This document shows, piece after piece, positions 1 through 10,798 of a stretch of DNA of 64,000 nt. A model generated the notes under the pieces. That model was not told the DNA's origin. It saw only the letters and a program-made list of their open reading frames with translations, and made no database searches. Positions within the stretch are counted from its first letter, which is position 1. Each line of letters begins with the position of its first letter. Origin of the DNA: Anopheles merus (lineage: Eukaryota; Arthropoda; Insecta; Diptera; Culicidae); NCBI RefSeq assembly GCF_017562075.2, contig NC_054082.1, positions 11,565,050 through 11,629,049 of the forward strand. The letters are read 5' to 3'. Position numbers and translations under genes: made by a program.

Positions 1-817
1 ATTGCTTATCAAATATCGTAAATTGTAAGCTCCAATGATACCTGTCTCATGAATCGATTGTCTACGTTTCGGATTCATCGATAAAGGCCATCACATCAAC
101 GATAGGAACCACGCTCTATCCAATAAAAATATTGCAAATTGGCCGTTACCTCGCGGGGTGGATCTAATAATTCAAGTTATTTTATTATGCCCGTGGCACC
201 TTTCGACGTAAAATAGTTGTAAATAAAGCCTACTCAACAGCAGCAAAGTGAGCATAAATTAATAATAAACGGTCTGCAACTCTGGTGTTCAGATCGAACC
301 AGACAGGAGTAAAAACTCACAAAAAAACGACAACGATTTGATGGTGTTGCAGCTGAGTGTAATATTGGAATAGGAAGAAACCATGTGTTTCTAATTTGAG
401 ACAACGTTGCAGCCGCAAGCAAACAACATTATGTGATATGTATCAAATAAATAACAACCTCTGTCAAAATATCTCCATTCACACAGGATAGAATTTGCAC
501 AAAACCACCGAATTGTGAAAACCTACGCATAAAGTTGACTGATTGACTGCGACAGGTAATATTCAACACGGCGGACAGGTGATTTGACAGGTCTTGTGTT
601 GGTTAATATGAATTGAATCCGTCGATTGGTATTTGGAGTGTCGGTACAGCAAAGAGCTGTAGCAGTGCCTGTCAGGCCGGATTTAGCGACCGATGGACCA
701 GGTGGTTGGTTTGTGTAGGTGCACGAAGGATTGTATTGGGTAAAGAATGCGTGTGATCGAAGAGAGGACGGGTTGGAATAGATAACAAGGCTAGGAAGAA
801 ATAAAATCATAACTTAC
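1..817 (-). other. sli: Intron of slit-like gene, 5' part (continues beyond base 1)
   Basis: This is the beginning of the intron that follows the second LRR exon. It opens with the donor GTAAGTT, seen as aacttac at 811-817. I searched the minus strand for the next expected Slit repeat (an LNNN-type LRR) and did not find it, so the following exon should lie to the left of base 1. The small open frames here, 62 and 95 codons, have no domain signature. I see no repeat or RNA gene. Confidence 0.7.
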
Positions 818-889
818 AATCTCTCCAGCGAGATCAGATCGTGCAAGGCATCCTTCTCGATGGTGTAGATGTGGTTGTCTGTCAGTTGC
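818..889 (-). CDS. sli: Slit-like protein, exon encoding the second leucine-rich repeat
   Basis: Slit is a secreted midline repellent that binds Robo receptors through its LRR domains; it guides axons and migrating cells. This 72-base exon encodes one 24-residue repeat, reading QLTDNHIYTIEKD then ALHDLISLERL, with the LRR consensus LxxNxIxxI. The acceptor is TTCACAG (AG at 891-890) and the donor is GTAAGTT (817-811). The exon starts with the third base of a leucine codon and ends with the first two bases of another, so it is phase-symmetric and continues the frame of the exon at 3507-3578. By my recollection about 16 of 24 residues match the corresponding repeat of fly Slit, including the LTDN and SLERL motifs. 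It is a partial gene: N-terminal cap, later repeats, EGF, laminin-G and cystine-knot parts are outside the window. Another LRR protein is possible but less likely given the two consecutive matches. Confidence 0.9.
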
Positions 890-1167
890 CTGTGAATTTA
901 TAACGCATTGAATTAAAGATTTGACGCAAAATAACATACATTTCGTTAAAACACGTGATTGCTGAGATTATATTGAACATGTTTAATGAATATTGATTAA
1001 TGCTACTGCCATCTGTAAAATGGTAAAATTCTTCATTCCGGAAGGCAAATGAAGTTGTTTGAACGTAAGCGACAGCCGCCTCGCACACCGATTGAGTTAT
1101 TGCACGCGGGAAACTTAAAAGAATCCGCTTAATTTTAAATATTAATTTGATTATAGCATTAGCATAT

Positions 1168-1207
1168 GTTTTTGGTGACTAGTGGATGTTTTTGGTGACT
1201 GGTGGAT
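1168..1207. repeat. Tandem duplication, two 20-base units
   Basis: Two head-to-tail 20-base copies begin gtttttggtgact and end gtggat. They differ at a single base (tagtgg versus tggtgg). The near identity suggests a recent replication-slippage duplication inside the intron. Confidence 0.9.
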
Positions 1208-3286
1208 TGAAAACAAAGCTACGTAAGAGAATACTTGTAGGCCCTTGATAGATATTCTACTTCTCTATGTAAATACTATAGCTTTTTCATAGCATGTCCT
1301 CAGTTCAAGGATTTTGTACTTAAATTAATATTGCTTTGCAATTCGTTCGATCAGAGTTGTCATAATTGAAATTTCAACACCATACGAAATCATTTCAAAC
1401 CCTTAATTAAAACTCGATCAGGATGCAGAAACGTTGGTTTATTTAACAGTAAAGAAACCCCTTTGTCGTAAAGTGTAAAAACGGAATGGCGAAAGTGACG
1501 ACTAATTAAAAACGTCATTCGGTTCCAAAAATACCTCCATAACCACCGTCGTACGGTTTCATGGAAGCACTTGGTAGCGATATTGTATTTGAATTATAAA
1601 TTAATTGAAATCGAATCCATTCCCTGCCAGCCATGCAATAAGTATGGCGCGACGATTGAACGTGTGATACGAACGTCACCGGAAACAAGTTATCTTTTAA
1701 GCGATCGTGTCAATTTGGATACCATTTCTTCTTATTTGCCTTATTTTGTGTCAGTGTGAAAGGTAGCGTACCACCATTTCCGGTGACAAAATAACAGCGT
1801 CGCCATCGATGTAACACTAAACCTCACTAATGGGTTGAGGTCGGACGGTCATAAAATTATTCCAAATTCGGTAAAATAAAAGAAGCACGCTTCCTTTCCG
1901 ATAACTCCATACAGCGTCACGTGCTATCCCATCTGGTGTCCAGTTTTGTGTTTTACCGGGGTGTTTTGGGGTGGATTAATATTTCATCATTTACTCCATG
2001 AAAGGTAAGGATGGTCCGAGGACAATTCCAAAACGGGTAAAAATACGTTTTCGGTACGTCCTAAATCCAAGAGAGGTGTTTTTTGGTGATCAGAGTAATT
2101 ACTTAAAACTTACGAGCCTCACAGTGGGAGGCAGAAACGAGTGAGGGAGATCTATTTCATCTGCTTTGTGTATCCATTTGGGAAGCAATGAAGCACCAGG
2201 GCGATGAGAAACAAACTTATGTAAATTAATGATCAGCTAACACAATGCCCATCCGATCAAATTCCCTATGCCCAGTGAAAGTGGGACAGTTGTTTCAACG
2301 TTGAAGTGATTTGGCCGATGTCCAACTGGTTCTCTCTTGGGGTAAAACACCTCGACGTGCCCGCTGTGCATTGGACCAGTAAAATACATCACCACCATCG
2401 ACGCAGATTAAATCGATGAAAGTTAGGGAAAATGATTGGGAATCGATTAAAATGATAAATAAATGGGCAACGGATTCGAACCTTTGGGGCTGCGTGTGGT
2501 GAAAAAATACATTTTTATGGCGACACTAAACAGTGTCACTTCGGCACGTCTGGACCGCAGAGTCATTTGCGTTTTTATGGATTCATCCGTCGCCAGAGCG
2601 CCATGTTATGCTGCATGGTATCTATTGATTAGCAAACGCCGCTAATGATCTCAACACTATCGCTGCGATCGGAATGAATGCATATTTCATTCCCGGATGT
2701 ATTGGAAGCTCTCACAAAACGATTTTGATTATATTTTGATGTTAATTTCTTAGTTACATCATTATAATTTTTCGTTGTTAAAGTCACAAGTCAACTACTG
2801 GCCCAATATGCTGACGATTTTAACACTGTTCATTGCGTCGTTCAACACTACAAGTAAACGTTGGTACAGGAGGAAATCTCGAACCAATATGGGTGGCAAC
2901 ATTCCGACGGGCAAGTTTAACTACACACGGGGTAACTTCATTTCCGTCCCGCTTCCACCGGATGCCTATCGTTGATCGTAAACGTCAGACAGCTTCAGGG
3001 CTGGGGTAATTTTGGAAAGCACTTCGCGTAACACTATTAAAACCATCCAACCAGCGGAAGTTGCAACCGAAGCGGTGAAGACCATTCTATCGGTGGTTTT
3101 CACTTGTCGCTGTGCATGTTCACGGTTGTGGTGTAATTAGTTTAAAAAGAGTCGTTCTCTCGCCATTCCCATACGACGTCCGGAGTTCGGGTCAATAAGG
3201 CGGACTCCCGAGCGATGCATACCGGGGCCGTGTTGCTGTGATAGTTCGCACAGTTTTATGGAGGGGAATTTCGGATTTTATTTAAT

Positions 3287-3334
3287 TACTGCGAGACGTT
3301 GTGCGAATTACTGCGTACTGCGAGACACTGTGCG
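3287..3334. repeat. Direct repeat, 19-base units 29 bases apart
   Basis: The unit tactgcgagacgttgtgcg at 3287-3305 recurs at 3316-3334 with two substitutions (gt to ac). It is a short intronic duplication about 180 bases upstream of the low end of the LRR exon. No function is evident. Confidence 0.8.
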
Positions 3335-3506
3335 CTGAAGGAAGCTGGCAACCAACGTCCTCGTTGTTTTATCGTTTCTGCATCTTAGACGACAACTTTT
3401 TACTTCGATGACTGTGTTAATAGTGTGCTAGGTAGTGAATTCAATTGTAAGACTAGCCTAAAATGGGGGAGACACAAGGGCAAAGGCAAAGGAAAACTTT
3501 ACTTAC

Positions 3507-3578
3507 AGTATTCGCAGCTTCGCCAATCCTTGGAAGTCCGACTCGTAGATGACACTGATGTTATTGCCCTGCAGATCA
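3507..3578 (-). CDS. sli: Slit-like protein, exon encoding the first leucine-rich repeat
   Basis: This 72-base exon encodes the first LRR of the N-terminal D1 domain of a Slit ligand. It reads DLQGNNISVIYESDF then QGLAKLRIL, with the LRR consensus LxxNxIxxI. By my recollection about 17 of 24 residues match fly Slit, and the rest are mostly conservative changes. The acceptor is strong: a CT-rich tract (the complement of aaaagagaaagagagagtag at 3581-3600) runs into TTTTAG, and the exon starts at 3578. The donor is GTAAGT at 3506-3501. The first base completes a leucine codon and the last two begin one, so its phase fits the exon at 818-889 exactly. The exon upstream should end at the conserved VERL of the LRR N-terminal cap. 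I did not find it within the 60 kb to the right, so the preceding intron is very large. Confidence 0.92.
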
Positions 3579-6500
3579 CTAAAAGAGAAAGAGAGAGTAG
3601 GAACGATTGAAGTCAATTAATTTATGAAGAAAGGCAATCGGTAATGGTTATGCTTTGATCTATCGACGATGGGAAGGTATGGGATGATTGAATAAGCAGA
3701 AATAACTCAATAATATTATTATCAGTCATAGTTATCCTCAAAATAATGATCCATTTATAACTAAGCCTTCTTATACATAGACATGATATAAGATTGATTC
3801 TCAAAGCAATAGCCAATTCACAACCTCAAATAACCTACACATACTACAATGTCACAAGTTGGCAAGCATCGACTGATGATAGAGCTTAATTGCTGTTATA
3901 GGTTTCCATAGATAGGATATTCACAACTCCTTCTCGTCAATCGCCATGCGATAGCAGCAGAGTGTGTCCGACATACCTTTAAACGACATACCCTTTTGCT
4001 TTAACAGTATACTCTCTATACTACTGTGTCAAGACTTAGGCATAGTGTATGTTTCAAGTTTGACTTACTTATGGTACCGGTAGATGAAAAATTATAGGTT
4101 TAAGCTTGGTCCTATGTCACAGGTTGCATCGTCACGCATGGATAGTTTGGTCGAACAGAATCCCAATAAATTGAGCTCCGATCCCATCTAAAATCTAACA
4201 ACCATGTCAACCGTAAGAGTGATAGGGCATGTCGTACAATCAACTACTCGAGCTCTTAACAAGCACCCTGTATGAAAGGTCGTTTAATTACTGTTTCGTT
4301 CAATTTGTATCCATCAGCATTCTTATATCACGGCATTACAGCAACAAAATTCACTTCAAGACGCCATTCTTTTTTCGATTTCAGTAAACACAGTTAACCA
4401 TTTGCCATCCTATCCTCCATAGGAGGAACATCACGACGCATGAATAGAATCGCAATAGCCAAATGTATTGGTTGTAGCCAACAAAAAATCGCAACGGAAA
4501 CGCTAGTTCACATCGTCGTACATCTTTCGCCAGCTGTTAATATTCATGAAACATTTCACTAGAATTTACGCTTCTTCACACACTCTGAGGATGTGTGCTC
4601 TCGGTGTGTTACCTCCCGAGTGGCTGCATGCACGGAGGCACATGTCCGTCTACATCTGGATGCATGTTTACACAACGGATTTACGAGTGTTTGCACTTGA
4701 AGATGAGCGAAAGCGAGCAGATGAAAGGGAAATTGATGTGAGATTCGGACGGGACGGGTGAGATTCGCTTGATTCAGATAGCTAGGGGCTGGAAGGTGAG
4801 ATGTCCCACGGCGATGAATCTTCGTTTAGAATCCCAAAATTCTTCAGCTGCTGAAGCTGCATTGTGTGCAGAGATGCACGGTAGCACTCAGCGAATGCAC
4901 ACGTATTGTATGGCATGAATGGTGATGGAGGTGTGGGTGTATAAAATAAATAAAATGTTGCACTAGGTCGTTCCAGCCAATGCACTGAGGGAATATTTAC
5001 GAACAACACAAAATATTGCTCAAACTGCATTAGAGTGCTTCTGCTGTTCGTGTGGGATGTGGTATGTACGGTGTAAGTAAAAGCTAGACCCGTCACCAAA
5101 ATCATACTGCAGCACTGGAAAAGACGGATGTGGACGGATGTAGATGAAGCTGCATCAAAATATTTCCCCAAAATGCAAGCGCTTCCCACACACACAATCA
5201 GTGGCAACGTTGCTCGCTTGAAATGTTTGTACCATTTTTACTACGTCCTGTGGTAGTGTGGGATGATATGCACGTTTGACTAGATTCACCCATGTGCTAT
5301 GTGTCAGTCATGGTGTCATGAGCCCGTTCCACAGATAGTTATCGTGTGAAAGGAGTCACAGAACGCCAACTACGTTTTATAATCCCTGTGGCAGTGCACT
5401 GGTGAATGTAAGTGAGAAAAATGGCACCAGGCACATACAAAACTCGTGTGATTGAATTCTCCACACGGCCCTGTTGAAAAGCAGCACAAAAGATGTGGAA
5501 GTGTGGACGATGGTCCCCCACCTTATTCCTTGTGTCAGAATCAACTAACGGCCGCTCCCACAACGGGCACTACAAAAAGGATAATGCGAATGTCATGTAC
5601 GGGGTAATGGGCCACGCACATTATAGGAGAGTAAGCAGATTTTGGTGTAGAATTGAAAATGTTAAAACCGATTGAAGTGCTTCGTTCACAGTTAACCAGC
5701 ACATTTGGCACCTTTTTTCCTGATGGCGTTAATGATGAGGCTTCGCGAGTCAAACGATTGCTAACGGGCGGCTTTTTATGTGGATGATCCTTGCTTTTAT
5801 TTGTACTCTTTGCATTTTTTGTTGAATATGTTAGGTGTTGCTTGATTTTTATTTATTTTTGAAAGGCTGGAGTTCTGTTTCCTGGAGAGCGGCTTAATAG
5901 CTTTCGGCAGGATTATGAGCACTCAAGGGGGATGATGGTGAGCAATTAAAGTCTTTTGTGTGTCACGTTAATCCAGATGAACGTTTGAAGACATTTAAAG
6001 GCTTAATGAGAGTTGATAATCTGTTGAAAATTGCAACCCCTGTGTTTGTTTTGCTGTTGAAACTCTTGCTTAAAATGTTATCCTAAATTGTATGAAACAC
6101 TCAGTTCAAAAATAAAACATGAATATTAAATGATTATTTCGTATCGCAAAATTCGCGGCAATTTTTTTCCCATTAACCGAGAGAATATTAAATAAATGGC
6201 AAAGCAATAAATTCCCATTGACACTAAGATGCCATGAAGTCTTAAATATTTGTCCATAATTGGTTTCGTGTTTCAAACGTTGATTCTTCCCCTGTTTTGT
6301 GTCGAGGCTGTCTCACTTTGTTGGTCATATTTTTGCTTCAAATCCAGTCCAAAATATCCGACACAGCGTGTCGCCATGAAGCAACGACCTGTTGACATGC
6401 AAATAAACATGCATTTGCATTTTGTTCCCATCTTATTCTCTCATATACTGACTGAATATCGATGGAATGCATTTATTTTGCATACATACTTATTGTCCGA

Positions 6501-9500
6501 TTGCGAAAGGTGTGGTGGTTTGCATGTTTGATTCATATGAGATAGCAAAAGCAGGACAATGATCATCTAATCCACTCTGTCTACACATCACTTTATCGAC
6601 CGCCCGGTTTGAGGAACGCATACCGAAGGCTACAAAATAACAATGAAGTTGGGTTTGAATTGGTTCATAAATTAACTGAGAATGGAATTTGATGAGCTGA
6701 TAACGCGCTCCACCGACACTTTGCGGTGCTCGTGCATGCATTTACGTGTCCCCGTGTTATGGCGGACTTGGGATAGCCAAGCGCAGTGGAGCATCAGTGC
6801 TCAGTGCTAACCACCAGCACATGATGTTGTTCGATGCTAATGTCATGTTAATAAATGGGGTTTCGGTGAAATGGGGCCACCCGGTGTTGGTTAGCGTGTC
6901 GCATATCGCTGCAAATATGTATGCATGTGGCAACAAAACACTGCACTGTATGTGCCGGGAAGCGCCCATAAGAGGCCTCTTGTGGTTTATCGTCCCTTCA
7001 TCATCATCGTTGATACTGGGCGAATGACATTTTCCGAGCTATCGATCCCGTCAACGTGCAAGCATGCTAACAACATCCTGATTAGAATTTATAATCACCA
7101 ACGCTTCATCTACACTTAGACGTTTCCAACTTAAGGGATACTGTGTCCAGTGCCCTTTTGAATATTTTGAGCTAATTTAACCGACAGAAGTTCAAGCTTG
7201 GATGTCGGTAAAGGTGAGTTTGGATGGGTGTATTGTCTTATTGACTGGAATTTGATAAGGGTTTGTCAGGGATCAAAACAAACTTGTTTTAATTAAATTT
7301 CTTGCTATAGGTATCGGAAAAGTGTCAGCTCATTCAGGATTTAGTTTGAGATGTGAAATATTTTAATAACTGGAATACTGGAAAGTATGCCATTTTGACT
7401 CCACGGTATTTAATAACAAAGCTCAAATATTAAAATTGAAGTAGGAATTACAATCCAGAAGTACATTGGATGATAAACAAAACTTTAAACGAGCTCAGGT
7501 CAACTTCTCAAAAGACTCTTGATATAAGTCTTCACTGCTCCTCTTTACCAAAAATATATCTTAACGACGACGATTGGATTGGGCTATCTTCCAAAGAAAC
7601 ATTCCACCAAAATGGTCTAGGGTCCACCCCGAGCACGCCAAGACAGATTTGTGAGATTTCATGAACTAGAATTCCTCTTCCCTATTTGCTGCATGTATCC
7701 AGCAGAACACAGCACTAACAGAACATTCATTTCTGCTCTCAAGTGGAAGCGAGTGTGAATGAAAGCCAATCCGAAAGCTGCTACTAACGACGTTCATATG
7801 TGCTTGGGAATACAGGAGCAGCCGCAATTTATACAGTATCTCCATGGGTTTGGTTTCTAGCAAAATCACACTGAAACACGATGACGCTGGGTGTAGATGA
7901 GCATGTAATTATGTATGTTTACAGATATCATAAGACATGTGCACATCCAAATGGTAGGTGTGGATTCCGCCAGGGAACTGCCAATTTGTGGTGCCAGCAA
8001 TCATGTTAACCGGAGCTGGTTGATGGTAGCGGAAGGGCGATAATGCAGAGCATAGGTCAAAAAAGCAGGAAACCGATGTTATGGATAAGAAGTTGGTATC
8101 CGCGTGGTACGGAATTCCTTCCTCAGCATCATTGCTATGTGACCAATTTGGTAATTTAGCCGACGATGGAGAATATTTGGAGCGTTTAATTAAACCACAA
8201 ACCTACGCTGGATTGATAATGGTCGCAATGGGATGACTTGTACGTGATGACGAAGTTATGTCAGTCGATGAATTCTTGATTAACGGTTTTTATGCGATAT
8301 GCATTGTTTCGAAAAGACGAGATTTGTATTGGATTGGAGCGTCAACGATTTTTGAAATTAAATTTTTTAATTAAATCATTAAATGGGCACTGACTAGCTT
8401 CTCAAATTAAAAAGTTTATTCTTCAACCTTTGTTTAAGTAAAACCCAAACGACATGATAAATATAAAAAATAATATCCTCAGCTACAAACTCATTTTGAT
8501 CCTTAATACTTTTCTTAGAGCCTCTTGACAAGTCAGCAATCACGAGCAGACTTTGCGTCGACGCGATGTGAAATGTGATAATTACTCCTATTTGCCTGGT
8601 TAATTAAGATAATTCCAATCTTGTTAAGACTCACGACATCAACGGAGAGTAAAAAAATGAGCGGTAATGTTGTTTGTATAAAGGGTCTCCGCGGTTTTCT
8701 CCACTCAATCTCACTGGCGAGTATTACTTGATCATACGAATAGAGTTGTGCTTCGCTACAAAAATAGAATTTACTTCGAGTTAAGCAGTTAATTCTTCCC
8801 AACAACAGACACATGACGAATGCATATTATTTTAGGTTCACGTTGCATTTGCCTTTCAACGCTGAAATCGGTACTGCTTTGACCGTGCCATGTATTTTTT
8901 ATGACTAGTGTTTAAGGGAAAAAGCTAGAAAAAGGGGTTCTTTTCCAAAGCAATGCGTCAAATCACAGACGTAGCGGTATGGTTGAATCTATATACAACC
9001 TGTCACAGTTCCTAAAGACTGGTAATTATTTCGTTCTACAGTCACTGCGCTATCAGAGTTATGTCGACAGATGTGTTAAAACGGACCACAAACACGTTCG
9101 GCAATGCAACATAGCAAGGGTTGTGTGAGTCAGCGTTCCAGCGGTTTGGCTGAAAAAGACATCTCTTTAAACTTCAATTTTAGCTTCTTGTTAGCGAGAA
9201 GCATCCACGAATGGAATTTGGGGCTTGAAAGAGCACAATAAGCATTCAAAAGAAACTGGAAAAACCTGATCAACGGATTTACGGAAGCTTAACAAAACTG
9301 ACAGATTTGACAAATTTAGACACGCTGGTGCCTCAGGCTGACAGAACGCAACCTGCGTTGAGTGCATTGTTCGTTCGACAACTGACTAGACTATGTTACG
9401 GCAAGACTACAGCTGATCCGATCCGACTCGCAGTATCTGATTTATCATCGACCAGATCGTTGATAGAGTCGTGAGTTTTTGATTGAGCATGCCGGATTGT

Positions 9501-10720
9501 GAAATGTAGATTAGAAAGCGCTGTGTTGTTTGATGATTGATCGAAAAACCTACACCTTTAGGGAGCCTATTAAGTCGTCTACGTAGATTATTTAATCGAT
9601 TCAACATAACCCAAAAAACATTCGGGTAATGTGGTCTCTTTTTGACCCAATAAACCATCTTAAGCGTTCAGATTGTTGATCTGTGCAAATGCTTATTGTG
9701 ACAGTAAAACGTTTATGTGGTCCGATTGAGTAATCGTGGGGCTTTAAGACCACATTTCAAAATGTTTATGACAATCTTGAAACCAACGCAAGCGACTGCC
9801 GTCTTTCTGGAATTATCATAATGGCTAATGGAGCGTTTGGCCGTAAATTTAGCTTCGACCGTTCAGCAAATTTTAGGGGAACTTAGAATGAGGTGTGGGA
9901 AGCTGTTAAATCCGGCACAGCAGATAAACAGCTGTAAAGATAATCTTGATCCAACGCGTTGCTGCTTGTGCCGGACTGACCGAGCGGTTATGAAAATGTG
10001 GCAATGATATAAATTATTTGCGCACGAGTCCAAGAACTAACACTTCAAACGTGGCAAAGTCACTGAATGTCTAAATGTTGGATGTTGGGTACATTAACAC
10101 GCCATAGCTAATCGACCCTTACCAGCACCGCCTTTCCCGGGACCAAAACAACGAACTTTTGATAAGCACTCACAAAAACACACATTTTATTACATCTCCT
10201 CTTTTCCTGGTGCCTTGCCGGCGGGTTAAAAGGACGCACTCAAACGTATCGACCATCGCGGTAGCATCCTGATAGCTCGTTCGTGGAAGCTCTCTTCTTC
10301 AGCTGACGCCAACGGCAAACACCCGCATAGAGTAAGGTGTGTGAGTGGGCTTGGCATACGGTCGTAAAAAGCGACTGAACGAGTAAATTTCAAGCCAAAT
10401 TGATTTTCAACTTTAAGCAAAGAGGTTAAATACTTAATCTGATTTATGCTCCCAGATAAAATCTTCCAGCTTTTGCGTGCTGCAATGGTGAGGCACGTTG
10501 CGCTACCGTGACCGGGTAGCACAATTTGTCGAATCGTACCAGAAGCGTGGTGCATTTTGGCTGGTGAGTTTTTGGGTTCTACCTTTGTTGACCATTCACC
10601 GTCTGTTTTTCTCTTTACGTGCCACTCGCTTACCGCAATAAACCCATTGCAGAAGTTAGAGGCAAACGATTGCACTTTAGCGGTTACAAAATGATCCAGT
10701 TTTACTGGCGCCTTTACGCT
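3579..10720 (-). other. sli: Last segment of the giant intron, from ratchet point 1 to the first LRR exon
   Basis: This stretch would be removed in the last step of stepwise splicing, about 7.2 kb counted from the 10762/10761 junction. Open frames of 141 codons (4782-5207, minus) and 166 codons (10226-10726, minus) are present but show no domain, no biased composition and no splice context. I see no RNA gene or transposon with recognisable ends. Confidence 0.6.
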
Positions 10721-10798
10721 GCTCACATAGAGATGAAATAAGAGTTAACGTTTATGCTTACCTGAAAGTAAAAAAAGAGGAAAAAGGACACGGTTAAT
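10721..10798 (-). other. sli: Candidate recursive-splicing ratchet point 1
   Basis: On the minus strand a pyrimidine tract, with one purine in the 25 bases before the AG, ends TACTTTCAG and is fused directly to GTAAGCAT. The junction is between 10762 and 10761. An ATTAAC branch-site-like motif lies at 10798-10793. Such sites act first as acceptor; the spliced product recreates a donor used for the next step, so no exon sequence remains. A donor-like GTGAGC at 10726-10721 would close a cryptic 35-base exon (10727-10761). The site has the same strand as the LRR exons. What is seen is the sequence match; use in splicing is inference. Confidence 0.72.

Larger units (their letters stand above)
890..3506 (-). 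other. sli: Intron between the first and second LRR exons
   Basis: This 2617-base intron joins two symmetric LRR exons. The donor is GTAAGT, read from acttac at 3501-3506, and the acceptor ends TTCACAG at 890. It contains two short imperfect direct duplications (1168-1207 and 3287-3334). I see no coding exon, RNA gene or transposon in it. Confidence 0.8.

Noticed and set aside
10120..10180. Minus-strand GGTGCTG|GTAAGG as the donor of an unseen exon
   Set aside because: No acceptor with a good tract at a sensible distance and no Slit-like translation in any frame.
10226..10726. 166-codon minus-strand open frame next to ratchet point 1
   Set aside because: No domain, no signal peptide, no splice or promoter context, and a frame of this length is roughly expected once or so in 64 kb of this composition.
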